DNA from: Faecalibacterium prausnitzii
Lineage (GTDB): Bacteria; Bacillota; Clostridia; Oscillospirales; Ruminococcaceae
Direction: 5' to 3'
Length of the DNA: 64,000 bases
NCBI GenBank assembly: GCA_004558805.1
Contig: SFDE01000011.1
Coordinates: 95,366-159,365, forward strand
The notes beneath the pieces were generated by a model. That model saw only the letters and a program-made list of their open reading frames with translations. It was not told the DNA's origin and did not search any database. Shown piece by piece: positions 1 through 7,784 of the stretch. A program made the translations under genes and the position numbers. The first letter of the stretch is position 1. Each line of letters begins with the position of its first letter.

Positions 1-257
1 TTCTCGGGGCGGCAGGCAAAGTACAGCACTTCGCCCCCCAGCAGGATCAATCCTGCCGCCGGGGCGATCTTCAGCACCAGCTGCCAGTCAAAGCCCGGCA
101 CAAAGTGGTAACACAGAAAACAGATGCCGGTGACAGCCAGACAGACGCCCAGCGTCACGCTGCCCACCCGGCGCTGTATGGGCTTTGCTGCCGGTGCCTT
201 GGGCATTGCCGGCACACCGGGGGCAGGGGTCACAGGGGTGTTATTCTTCTGTTCCAT
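1..257 (-). CDS. LiaI/LiaF-type membrane protein, 5' part only
   Basis: Reading leftward from an ATG at 257 the frame stays open to the window edge (about 85 codons). A Pro/Ala/Lys-rich N-terminus is followed by RRVGSVTLG and two hydrophobic segments (about residues 33-52 and 60-81), the pattern of the LiaI/LiaF-like transmembrane region (DUF5668). AGGAGGAGC precedes the ATG. The start overlaps the end of the upstream gene by 17 bases, so it is probably the fourth gene of the sigma/anti-sigma operon. A role in envelope-stress sensing is inferred from context; the C-terminal domain that would test this lies outside the window. Confidence 0.7.
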   Translation of the reverse strand, partial: MEQKNNTPVTPAPGVPAMPKAPAAKPIQRRVGSVTLGVCLAVTGICFLCYHFVPGFDWQLVLKIAPAAGLILLGGEVLYFACRPE

Positions 258-936
258 CCTGCTCCTCCTGTTCCGGCTGCTGCGGGTCCTCAGAAGTCAC
301 CGGCTGCCCCAGCAGCGCCGACAGTTCCGGCATGGCAAAATCGCAGTCCCCGTTCTCTTCGGCAGGACCTGCCGCCTCGTAGGGAGAAAAGTCTCCGGCG
401 TCCTGCTGCTCTTTGCCCCGGCGATGCCTGCGGTCCTTGGGACCCCGCACCAGCCAGACGCCGCAGACGATGAGCGCCACACAGACCACCACTTCCGGCA
501 GGGCATCCATTACCAGATACAGTGCCCGGAAGAAGGGGTTGGACTGTCCCCACCGCCACACGATGTCCGCCAGCGTGTTCATGATGATGTTCTGGTACGC
601 CACCAGCACACCCAGAGCGATGAGTCCCCAGCCCACCAGCTTGTGGCTGTCCATCATGAACTGCTCCATCCGGCGGTCTTTCCAGTTGACGTGCACCAGA
701 TAGTCATCGGCAGGGGCATTGCCTGCCCCCAGCTGGGCACGGAGGTTGAAGGTGTCAAAAAAGCTGTACATCCATACGATGGGCATTCCCATCAGAAGGA
801 TGTTCAGCAGGGCGCCTGCTCCGGCAAAGCAGCAGAACAGGGTAATGAGGGAAAGTCCCCGCTTCATATAGCCCTGATACATCTGTCCCGCACCGGGGCA
901 GAAGGCACAGATAAAGGTCAGAATTCCATTTTTCAT
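241..936 (-). CDS. TM2-like multi-spanning membrane protein
   Basis: A 231-residue protein. The N-terminus (PGAGQMYQGYMKRGL, then a long hydrophobic stretch) resembles the start of TM2-domain proteins, where a Pro-Gly-x-G-x-x-x-Y-x-G motif precedes the helices. Further hydrophobic segments lie at about residues 85-110 and 130-160, and the last 70 residues are acidic and Gln/Glu-rich, probably cytoplasmic. I chose the ATG at 936 because AAGGGAGATC lies 5-6 bases upstream; the frame extends 15 codons further but without a ribosome site. It sits between an anti-sigma factor and a LiaF-like gene. Exact function is not known to me. Confidence 0.7.
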   Translation of the reverse strand: MKNGILTFICAFCPGAGQMYQGYMKRGLSLITLFCCFAGAGALLNILLMGMPIVWMYSFFDTFNLRAQLGAGNAPADDYLVHVNWKDRRMEQFMMDSHKLVGWGLIALGVLVAYQNIIMNTLADIVWRWGQSNPFFRALYLVMDALPEVVVCVALIVCGVWLVRGPKDRRHRRGKEQQDAGDFSPYEAAGPAEENGDCDFAMPELSALLGQPVTSEDPQQPEQEEQDGTEE

Positions 937-977
937 CGTCAAGATCTCCCTTACTTGTTCTGGTGGTCCGTGGTGTC

Positions 978-1514
978 TCACGGCAGTCGGCGGGCATCGC
1001 TGCCAAACAGCAGCCCGTTCACCGCATCTGCCATGGTAAGCTTATCCTTCCGGTGAGGGGTATCCTCCACCGGCTTGCCAAGGTTTTCGTTCTCTTTTAC
1101 CGGACGGTCGTCGTCCTCCACCGGCTTGCCCAGCCGCTGGTCCGTCTCTTCCGTCTGGCTCTGGCTGGCAGAGGGCTGCCATGTGGTCAGCTGCCGGTGC
1201 TGCATCAGCTGCATCAGACTGCCGCTGCGCCACATGGTCAGTGCCAGCACCGCCGCCACCGCCGCCACTGCGCCCCGCCCCAGGGTGCTCTGCATCAGCC
1301 GCACCCAGATGGTGGTCATCACGGCGCTGCGGGCAGAGCGGGGCGGTGTTTCCAGCGCATCCGCTGTCAGCAGGGCGGTGTACCGGTCCATGCACCGGTC
1401 GCAATAAGCAAGGTGCTCCGCCGCTTCCAGCCTGCCCATCTCATCCAGCTGCCCGCAAAGCAGGGCGTGCAGCCCTTCCTCGGTAAAGCAGCCGTCATCC
1501 CGAAACAGTTCCAT
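978..1514 (-). CDS. zinc-finger anti-sigma factor
   Basis: A 178-residue protein with the anti-sigma zinc-finger signature His34-x3-Cys38-x2-Cys41 (ZAS type), one membrane segment at about residues 81-95 and an extracytoplasmic tail. The tail carries the heptad LGKPVED twice (about 128-134 and 145-151). Such proteins hold their partner ECF sigma factor at the membrane until a signal releases it. The gene overlaps the end of the sigma gene by 20 bases, the usual translational coupling of such pairs, and has AAGGAGGAC before its ATG. The signal sensed is unknown. Confidence 0.85.
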   Translation of the reverse strand: MELFRDDGCFTEEGLHALLCGQLDEMGRLEAAEHLAYCDRCMDRYTALLTADALETPPRSARSAVMTTIWVRLMQSTLGRGAVAAVAAVLALTMWRSGSLMQLMQHRQLTTWQPSASQSQTEETDQRLGKPVEDDDRPVKENENLGKPVEDTPHRKDKLTMADAVNGLLFGSDARRLP

Positions 1515-2034
1515 GTACCCGTCCTCCTTCCTGCTGTGTACAGAGCTGTTGTGCCAGCATCTTCCGTGCCCGGCTCAGCTGGGCGCTTACGGTCTTTTCC
1601 GGTCTGCCGCAGAGCTTTGCCGCCTGGGCGGCGGTGTACTGTTCCAGCATCACCAGCCGGCAGGGGGTCCGGTAAGGCTCCCGCAGCGCAAGGATCATAC
1701 CGGTCAGCTCCTCTTCTCCCAGTGCGTCCAGCACCTGCTGTTCCGGCTCACAGCCGGGAGGTGCGGCATCCAGCGCCAGCACCTGGTCTCCGGGGGTGTT
1801 TACCCGGCGCACCCATGCGCTGCGGAGATAGTCCTTTGCCTTGTTGGCGGCGATCCGTGCCAGCCACTGCTTTTCAAACCCTTGGGGGCAGCGGTCGATG
1901 GCACGCCACGCCGCCAGAAAGGTCTCCTGGGTCAGGTCCTGCGCCTCCCCCTCGTCGGGCACCAGCTGGTGGCAGACCGTATACACCAGCGCCTGATATT
2001 TCTGCACCATGGCGCTGAATTCCATCGTGGTCAA
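1495..2034 (-). CDS. ECF-type RNA polymerase sigma factor
   Basis: A 179-residue sigma-70 family protein with region 2 (ALVYTVCHQL through QDLTQETFLAAWRAID, about residues 12-50) and region 4 with a helix-turn-helix near the C-terminus (QYTAAQAAKLCGRPEKTVSA). I place the start at the TTG at 2034: GGAGGTG lies nine bases upstream of it, whereas the next ATG (2025) would be 18 bases from that site. The frame upstream of the TTG has no other good start. It heads an operon with its anti-sigma factor and two membrane proteins. Target promoters are not known; autoregulation is likely for such pairs. Confidence 0.85.
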   Translation of the reverse strand: MTTMEFSAMVQKYQALVYTVCHQLVPDEGEAQDLTQETFLAAWRAIDRCPQGFEKQWLARIAANKAKDYLRSAWVRRVNTPGDQVLALDAAPPGCEPEQQVLDALGEEELTGMILALREPYRTPCRLVMLEQYTAAQAAKLCGRPEKTVSAQLSRARKMLAQQLCTQQEGGRVHGTVSG

Positions 2035-2096
2035 AGATCTGCACACCTCCCTCCGTGTCGGCGGGGAACCGCTGCTCCCTGCGCCCTTCACTCTTT

Positions 2097-2121
2097 AATA
2101 CGAAAGGCGGAGCCGGTTTCC
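2097..2121 (-). promoter_or_regulatory. candidate ECF-type autoregulatory promoter
   Basis: On the minus strand GGAAAC (2121-2116) is followed 13 bases later by CGTATT (2102-2097). AAC and CGT cores are typical of ECF promoters, but 13 bases is shorter than the usual 16-17, so this is only a suggestion. Confidence 0.3.
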
Positions 2122-2165
2122 TGCAAAATGGCAAAAACTTTTTTACTTTTTCTTTTGCCCGGTCC

Positions 2166-2175
2166 ATGCTACAAT
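2166..2175 (+). promoter_or_regulatory. extended -10 promoter of birA
   Basis: TGCTACAAT (2167-2175) is an extended -10 element about 45 bases before the birA start; the -35 region is only T-rich. Confidence 0.5.
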
Positions 2176-2221
2176 AGATACAGCATTTTCCACAGTATAG
2201 CACAAAAGGAGTCGATAGACC

Positions 2222-3184
2222 ATGGCTTGTTCCACCCGGCAGGCACTTTTGCAGGCACTTTCTGCTGCAGAGGGCAGATATATCTCCGGTCAGCAGCTGG
2301 CACAGCAGCTGGGCATCAGCCGGGCGGCGGTGCACAAGGCGGCGGCAGCCCTCACCGCTCAGGGCTACGCTCTGGACGCCGTCCCCCGCAAAGGCTACCG
2401 GCTCTGCGGCGGCGATCCCTTCTGCCCCGAGGCAGTGGGGGAATACCCTGCCCCGGTGTACGTCTACGACACGCTGGAAAGCTCCAACCGCACCGCCAAG
2501 CTGCTGGCGTTGGACGGGGCGGTCCACGGCACACTGGTGCTCACCGCCCACCAGACCGCCGGACGGGGGCGGCTGGGGCGCAGCTTTGAAAGCCCCGCCG
2601 GCAAGGGGGTCTACCTGTCGGTGGTGCTGCGTCCGGACCTTCACACTGCCAGCGCCCAGACCCTTACCATTGCCGCCGCCGTGGCGGTGTGCCGGGCAGT
2701 GGAAAAGCTGTGCGGCATCCGCCTTGGCATCAAGTGGGTCAACGACCTGTACTACCAGGGCAAAAAGGTCTGCGGCATCCTCACCGAGGGCTGCCCCGAC
2801 CTTGAGACCGGACATCTGGACTGGCTGGTGGTGGGCATCGGGCTGAACCTGACCGCTGACACCGCCGACTTTCCTCCGGAGCTGCAGGACAAGGCAGGGA
2901 GCCTGTACCCCGGCGCCCCCGCCCCGGTGAGCCGTGCCGCCCTTGCCGGGGCAATCGCCCGGGAGCTGCTGGCAGCGGGAGACGGCACCGGCTGTCTGGC
3001 GGAATACCGGGATCGGTGCTTTGTGCCGGGACACTGGGTGACGGTGTGCACCGCCGCCGAGACCTACGCCGCCCGGGCGCTGTCCATTGACGATGAGGGG
3101 CGGCTGGTGGTGCAGCGGGAAAACGGCAGGCAGGAGGCGCTGCGGTGGGGCGAGGTGAGCACCCGCCCTGCAAAGGTGGAATAA
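2222..3184 (+). CDS. birA: biotin protein ligase / biotin operon repressor BirA
   Basis: A 320-residue bifunctional BirA. It makes biotinyl-5'-AMP and transfers biotin to a lysine of biotin carrier proteins. Residues 1-60 form a winged helix (SGQQLAQQLGISRAAVHKA) that can bind DNA. The ligase domain shows GRGRLG at 114-119 (the biotinyl-AMP loop) and KWVNDLY at 171-177, both diagnostic. A C-terminal SH3-like domain follows. AAAGGAG lies before the ATG. It is monocistronic with its own terminator. No biotin genes are next to it, so its operator targets would lie elsewhere. Confidence 0.95.
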   Translation: MACSTRQALLQALSAAEGRYISGQQLAQQLGISRAAVHKAAAALTAQGYALDAVPRKGYRLCGGDPFCPEAVGEYPAPVYVYDTLESSNRTAKLLALDGAVHGTLVLTAHQTAGRGRLGRSFESPAGKGVYLSVVLRPDLHTASAQTLTIAAAVAVCRAVEKLCGIRLGIKWVNDLYYQGKKVCGILTEGCPDLETGHLDWLVVGIGLNLTADTADFPPELQDKAGSLYPGAPAPVSRAALAGAIARELLAAGDGTGCLAEYRDRCFVPGHWVTVCTAAETYAARALSIDDEGRLVVQRENGRQEALRWGEVSTRPAKVE

Positions 3185-3186
3185 CA

Positions 3187-3228
3187 AAGGGAGCTGCCCT
3201 GCGCAAAATGCAGGGCAGCTCCCTTTTA
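3187..3228. terminator. bidirectional terminator between birA and the condensation gene
   Basis: Perfect 16-bp arms (3187-3202 and 3210-3225) around a 7-base loop with a T run on the plus strand and A run on the left, between convergent genes. Confidence 0.9.
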
Positions 3229-3239
3229 TGTACAGTGAT

Positions 3240-4454
3240 TCAGAATTCGTCCAGTTCCACAGCTTCCAGCACCTGAATGCCTTCTGCCTCCAGCACCTGC
3301 CGCAGCACGGCACTGAGCCCTGCCCTGGGCACCTTGTTCTCGATGCACAGGGTGATGATGCCATTCCGGCTGGATGCTTCCACTCCCATGGAACCGCCGT
3401 CCGGAGGGACCCAGACGCCAAAATCCTCTGTGTACGCCTCCAGTTCCGGAGTTGCAGGCAGCAGAGGATTGCCCAGATAACTGAGCCAGAAATCTGCGGA
3501 CACGCCGCTGATGTACTCGCCCATCTGGAACACCCGCTGCTTGATCCGCAGCGGCGCCTTCTGCATATGTACCTTCCGCACCCAGCCCATCTGCTGGGAC
3601 ATCTGGTAGCGCTTTGCCTCCGGAGTCAGCGTGCTGCGGACATAGGCGTCGATCGCCGCCGCATAGTCCTCTGCGTGGTTCCCCTGTTCCAGAGAAACGA
3701 TATTCTGGTAGGAACACACGCAGTTGTACAGGGCATTGGGTGCGTTCACCGCATCCCGGCTGTCTGCCGAGTAGGAGTACTGCACCTCCTGCTTGCCCAG
3801 ATACTGTCCCACGCCCATGGACAGCAGCGCCAGCAGCATACTGAAGGGCTTCACCTCTGCCGCCACTGCCTTGTCCACAAGGCACTTTTTCCGCAGCCGC
3901 ACCCGGGTGCGGTGTATGGTGTCCTCGCAGGTCTGCACTACTTCCCGCTGCAGGGTCTCCCCGGTGGCAGTCTGTTCCGGGTACTGTGCCACCAGCGCCT
4001 CAATGTCGTAGGCAGGGCTGCATACGATGGGGGTGTTGGCAAAGGCAGTGCCGTAGCGCAGGTTGCAATACTGTTCCAGGATCCGGGTCAGGAAAGGGGA
4101 AACGCCCCGTCCGTCCATAAGGAAGTGGTACCAGTCGAAGTAGACCACCGCTCCCTCACAGCTGACGCAGAACATATAGCCGTCGGTCTCCTCCGGCATA
4201 TCCCGCATCCGACTGCCGGTATACACCCTGCAGGGGTTGGGATTGGGCTCCAGAAATGCATCCCGCTTTTCCCACACCAGCTGTACGGCATAGTAGGGTG
4301 CCGCTGCCAGAGCGGCATCCACTGCCTTTTGCAGCAGAGCGGAGTCCACCGGATCCTTCAGGGTATACTGATACCGGCACTGGATCTTTTTCCGGCGGAA
4401 GAAATACATGGCTCCCTGAAAGATATACTCCGCCGAGCGCTGCCGTTGTTCCAT
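3240..4454 (-). CDS. stand-alone condensation / acyltransferase-type enzyme
   Basis: A 404-residue protein of the chloramphenicol-acetyltransferase-like fold used by NRPS condensation domains and alcohol acyltransferases. The active-site motif reads YHFLMDGRG (His110, Asp114, Gly115), i.e. HHxxxDG with the first His replaced by Tyr; the catalytic second His is kept. A DFG-like region (DFGVWVPPDG) appears near residue 350 as in this fold. It is the last gene of a three-gene minus-strand unit after a carrier protein and an adenylation enzyme, so it probably moves the carrier-bound acyl group onto an amine or alcohol. The acceptor cannot be read from sequence. GGAG precedes the ATG. Confidence 0.75.
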   Translation of the reverse strand: MEQRQRSAEYIFQGAMYFFRRKKIQCRYQYTLKDPVDSALLQKAVDAALAAAPYYAVQLVWEKRDAFLEPNPNPCRVYTGSRMRDMPEETDGYMFCVSCEGAVVYFDWYHFLMDGRGVSPFLTRILEQYCNLRYGTAFANTPIVCSPAYDIEALVAQYPEQTATGETLQREVVQTCEDTIHRTRVRLRKKCLVDKAVAAEVKPFSMLLALLSMGVGQYLGKQEVQYSYSADSRDAVNAPNALYNCVCSYQNIVSLEQGNHAEDYAAAIDAYVRSTLTPEAKRYQMSQQMGWVRKVHMQKAPLRIKQRVFQMGEYISGVSADFWLSYLGNPLLPATPELEAYTEDFGVWVPPDGGSMGVEASSRNGIITLCIENKVPRAGLSAVLRQVLEAEGIQVLEAVELDEF

Positions 4455-4469
4455 ATTGTTTCTCCGCCC

Positions 4470-4712
4470 TTATCTGGCGTTTGCTGCCAGATAATCGGCA
4501 AGGTCGCTGATGGTGACAAAGTTGCGCAGTTCCTTTTCGGGGATGCGCAGACCAAAGGTCTCCTCCAGATCTGCCACGATGGTCAGGATCTCCATCGAGG
4601 ACAGGTCCAGATCGTCCATCAGCACACTATTTTCGTTCACGTCCTCCGGGGACACCTCTGCCACATCCTCGAGGATAGCAAGGATCTGGGAAATGATTTC
4701 TGCACGTTCCAT
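4470..4712 (-). CDS. acyl / peptidyl carrier protein
   Basis: An 80-residue carrier protein with the phosphopantetheine site in DLDLSSMEI; Ser39 (followed by Met) is the expected attachment residue. Helical pattern and length fit the PP-binding family. I chose the ATG at 4712 because GGAAAGGAAG lies nine bases upstream; an ATG seven codons earlier (4733) has no ribosome site. It lies between the adenylation and condensation genes with short gaps, so it is the dedicated carrier of that pair rather than the housekeeping fatty-acid ACP. A phosphopantetheinyl transferase is not seen nearby. Confidence 0.9.
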   Translation of the reverse strand: MERAEIISQILAILEDVAEVSPEDVNENSVLMDDLDLSSMEILTIVADLEETFGLRIPEKELRNFVTISDLADYLAANAR

Positions 4713-4739
4713 AGAAATATTCTTCCTTTCCATGAGGGA

Positions 4740-6194
4740 TTATCGGCGCACCAGCTTGCCTGCTGCATTCCGGGGCAGGGGCTGCCCGCTGAACTCCACA
4801 GCGCTCATCCGCTTGTACAGCGGCAGGGTGCGGTTGGTCTCGGTGATGAAGTCCCGCACCGCCTGCTGGTGCTCTTCCTCACAGTATACCACAACACCTA
4901 TCTTTTTGCCCAGTTCTTTTACGATACATTCTTTCACTTCGGGGCATTTTCCTACCAGCTTTTCCAGTTCTTCGGGGCTGACGTTCTCTCCGCTGTCCAG
5001 AATGATCACATTCTTCTTGCGACCGGTGAGGTACATGTAGCCGTCCTCTTCCACCCGGGCAATGTCGCCGGTGTGGAACCAGCCCTCCTTGTCGAGGACC
5101 TCAGCGGTTGCTTCCGGGTTCTTGTAGTAGCCCAGCATGATGGGGTCTCCCCGCATGCACAGCTCGCCGTCCTCCAGCTTGTACTCGCAGCTGTCATCCA
5201 CGTGACCTACACTGGTGAGGTACTTTTCTTCCTGAGAGGAGTTCCATGCACCATCACCACAGGTCTCGGTCAGACCGTACATCTGGGCAATGAAAAAGCC
5301 CTTGTCCATCAGGTTTTTCAGCATCTGGGGATCAAACATGGCGGCGCCGCAGGTCAGCACCCGCAGACCGTTCAGCCTGTCCCGGCGGTCCTTCTTCACA
5401 TCGTTGTAGATGCTCTTCAGCAGCACCGGCACCACCGCCATAACGTCACTGCGCATTGCGCCAAGGTCCCGGTAGAAGTACTTCAGGTTGTTGCACAGGT
5501 TCACACAGTGACCGGTGACGCTCCAGGACACCAGACTGGTCATGGCGGAGATGTGGAACATGGGCAGGCAGGACAGGGAGGAGAACTCATCGGTATTCCA
5601 GCCGGTCTGGCTGCGCACATCCTCAAAGGGAGTCAGGAAGGCGGGCATGGCGGCGAACAGGTTCTTCTGGCTCAGCATGACGCCCTTGCTGCGACCGGTG
5701 GTGCCGGAGGTGAACATGATGAACGCCACAGCACTGAGGTCCGGCACCTGGGTCACATCCATTGCCGGCTCAAAGGCGGTAAAGGCATCCATAGGCTGCA
5801 GCTTATCGCCGTATACCTCGCCCAGAGCGTTCTCCCATTCCAGATACTCCCCATCGTGCAGCACGCACAGCGGCTCCACCAGATCCAACTCGTAGCGGAT
5901 CTCGTCCCAGTTCTTGCCGATATTCAGGGGCACTGCCACAGCTCCTGCCAGCACGGTGCCGTACATGCAGATCACATAGTGGTAGCTGTTCCGTGCCAGG
6001 ATCGCCACCCGCTGCCCCACAGGGTCCGAAGTGCGGCTGCGCAGGAACGCCACGAACCGGCGCAGGTCTGCAGCATACTGGCGGAAGGGCACTTCCACCA
6101 CGCCCTGCTTTTCTTCATCGTAGTAGCGGATGCCAATGCGGTCTGCGTAGACCGTTTCCAGATTACCCAGAGTCTCATACAGAGAATGGACCAT
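4740..6194 (-). CDS. stand-alone adenylation enzyme (acyl-AMP ligase)
   Basis: A 484-residue ANL-superfamily enzyme that activates a carboxylic acid with ATP. Core motifs are FTSGTTGRSKGV (about 161-172), YGLTET (about 315), the YKNPEAT...GWFHTGD region, and a C-terminal catalytic lysine in NAAGKLVRR. At 484 residues it is complete but short, with no fused carrier domain. GGAGG lies before the ATG. Followed at once by a carrier protein and a condensation enzyme, it most likely loads the carrier. The substrate (fatty, aromatic or amino acid) cannot be decided here; there is no obvious amino-acid-binding Asp235-like motif that I can assign with confidence. Confidence 0.9.
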   Translation of the reverse strand: MVHSLYETLGNLETVYADRIGIRYYDEEKQGVVEVPFRQYAADLRRFVAFLRSRTSDPVGQRVAILARNSYHYVICMYGTVLAGAVAVPLNIGKNWDEIRYELDLVEPLCVLHDGEYLEWENALGEVYGDKLQPMDAFTAFEPAMDVTQVPDLSAVAFIMFTSGTTGRSKGVMLSQKNLFAAMPAFLTPFEDVRSQTGWNTDEFSSLSCLPMFHISAMTSLVSWSVTGHCVNLCNNLKYFYRDLGAMRSDVMAVVPVLLKSIYNDVKKDRRDRLNGLRVLTCGAAMFDPQMLKNLMDKGFFIAQMYGLTETCGDGAWNSSQEEKYLTSVGHVDDSCEYKLEDGELCMRGDPIMLGYYKNPEATAEVLDKEGWFHTGDIARVEEDGYMYLTGRKKNVIILDSGENVSPEELEKLVGKCPEVKECIVKELGKKIGVVVYCEEEHQQAVRDFITETNRTLPLYKRMSAVEFSGQPLPRNAAGKLVRR

Positions 6195-6293
6195 TTTTTA
6201 CCTCCACAGTTTTTGTCGTTTCTTCCTTTTTATGGTATGCGCCGCCGCCCGGCAGCACCCGGCGGGGTGCGGCAGGTTTTTCCAGCTGTGCTC

Positions 6294-6322
6294 AGTATAC
6301 AATAACCACCGGGTCAATGCAA
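6294..6322 (-). promoter_or_regulatory. promoter of the adenylation/carrier/condensation operon
   Basis: Minus strand TTGCAT (6322-6317), 17-base spacer, TATACT (6299-6294), about 100 bases before the first gene. The 412-base gene-free gap 6195-6606 otherwise holds only this and the divergent promoter. Confidence 0.75.
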
Positions 6323-6482
6323 GCATTTCGCAACATTTAATTTCCATTATTGGCAATTAAAACTTGCCCATTTTGTGTGGGCAGAACAATTTTTCTACCA
6401 TTCGCTGCAAAATTCCTCAAAATCGTCCGGAAATTTTATAGCAAAAAGACAACGCCGCCGCTGCCGGAGGAGCATTTCAAAA

Positions 6483-6511
6483 TTGACAGTATCCCTAAAA
6501 AGCATTATACT
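6483..6511 (+). promoter_or_regulatory. strong promoter of the membrane acyltransferase gene
   Basis: TTGACA (6483-6488), 17-base spacer, TATACT (6506-6511), in an AT-rich stretch; leaves a leader of about 90 bases. Confidence 0.85.
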
Positions 6512-6606
6512 AACTATACATCTGTTTTTACGACAGTTTATTACCATCTGCGCCAGCGCAAAACGTTTTTTCGGTCGGACACGGCGCAAGGAAAGGAACC
6601 CTTCTC

Positions 6607-7722
6607 ATGCAAGGAACCAAGTCCCGCACCGTAAATTCCATTGGCATGTTCGACATGCTCAAAGGTGCCGGTATGCTTGCCGTCGTGCTGGCACACACTG
6701 CCGAAAATTATTCTCTGCAGACCGGCGGCGGGCTGTCTCTCACCGCCTTTTTCCCCTTCATCTTTCGGGAATCCCTGATGGCAGCGTTTTACATTGCCAG
6801 CGGCTACGGCTTCCGCAAGCGATCCATCGGCAAATGCGTCCAGCAGCAGCTCAAGACCCTGCTCAAGCCCTACTGCTTTACGGCAGTCCTCACAACCCTG
6901 CTGCATTTCATCGTACATTACAGGTGCTTCGGCTACCTGCCCGGCTCCGTCTCCGCCACTGTTCAGGTAGGCGGCGGCTTTCTGCTGGGTCTGCCCCACA
7001 CCGCCGCCTACTTCGGGCAGCAGTTCTTCTCTGCCGGTCCCATGTGGTACCTGTTGGCATTGCTGGTGGGCTGGGTGCTGCTGAATACCCTTCTGAATAT
7101 CTTTCCGGAAAATTACCAACACTACGCCGTATTAGGCACCGCTCTGCTGGGATGGGGTGCCAGCCTTGTGTGGGAAGTGCCTTTCTGCCTCATTCAGGGC
7201 GCCGTGGTCACTCCCTATCTGTACATCGGCTATCTTGCCAAAAAGCACCGCTGGATGGAGCGCCCCCTGTCCCAACGCACCCTCGGGCTGCTGCTGGGCT
7301 GCTGTGTCGTCATTCTGGGGGCGGCGCTGGTGACCCGCACCACCGACTGCATCTCTCTGGCAGAGTGGTCTCTGGGTCCCGTAAGCATCCTGCTGGACGG
7401 TGCCGTCGGCTATCTGTTCATCCGGCTGTTTCTGCGTCTGAGCCGGGGCGGCGGCGTCATCGTGCGGTTTCTGGAAGCGGTGGGACGCCGCTCCCTGCAC
7501 ATCTTCTGCATCCACACTGTGGAGCTCATCGCCATTCCCTGGTATCTCTTTGCCGCCCGCTTTGTGGATCGTCCGGTTACCGGCTTGCTGCTGCAGTACC
7601 TGATCTCTCTGGCTTCCATCTGGCTGGTGTGTGCCCTGCTGCAGCTGCGGCGGGACCTTATGATAAAGTTCTTCCCCGCCCGGCGCAAAAGCCCTCGGAC
7701 CCGCTACACGGCGCGGCACTGA
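6607..7722 (+). CDS. membrane acyltransferase, acyltransferase-3 family
   Basis: A 371-residue integral membrane protein with about ten hydrophobic helices. The N-terminal FDMLKGAGMLAVVLAHT matches the start of acyltransferase-3 proteins, where a conserved His in the first helix acts in O-acyl transfer from the inner to the outer leaflet side. AAGGA lies nine bases before the ATG. It is divergent from the adenylation/carrier/condensation triad across a shared 412-base promoter region and is followed by glycan-type genes, so it may decorate a glycan, or act on the triad's product; the sequence does not decide which. Confidence 0.8.
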   Translation: MQGTKSRTVNSIGMFDMLKGAGMLAVVLAHTAENYSLQTGGGLSLTAFFPFIFRESLMAAFYIASGYGFRKRSIGKCVQQQLKTLLKPYCFTAVLTTLLHFIVHYRCFGYLPGSVSATVQVGGGFLLGLPHTAAYFGQQFFSAGPMWYLLALLVGWVLLNTLLNIFPENYQHYAVLGTALLGWGASLVWEVPFCLIQGAVVTPYLYIGYLAKKHRWMERPLSQRTLGLLLGCCVVILGAALVTRTTDCISLAEWSLGPVSILLDGAVGYLFIRLFLRLSRGGGVIVRFLEAVGRRSLHIFCIHTVELIAIPWYLFAARFVDRPVTGLLLQYLISLASIWLVCALLQLRRDLMIKFFPARRKSPRTRYTARH

Positions 7723-7784
7723 ACCTGTCTTTCCGGCTGCTGCGGTGCAGCCAATATTATAAAACGTAAGAGGAGGATCCTGCC

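Noticed and set aside
3228..6305. 1025-codon open frame on the plus strand over the biosynthetic triad
   Set aside because: It is antisense to three genes with clear motifs; GC-rich third positions leave the opposite strand free of stops.
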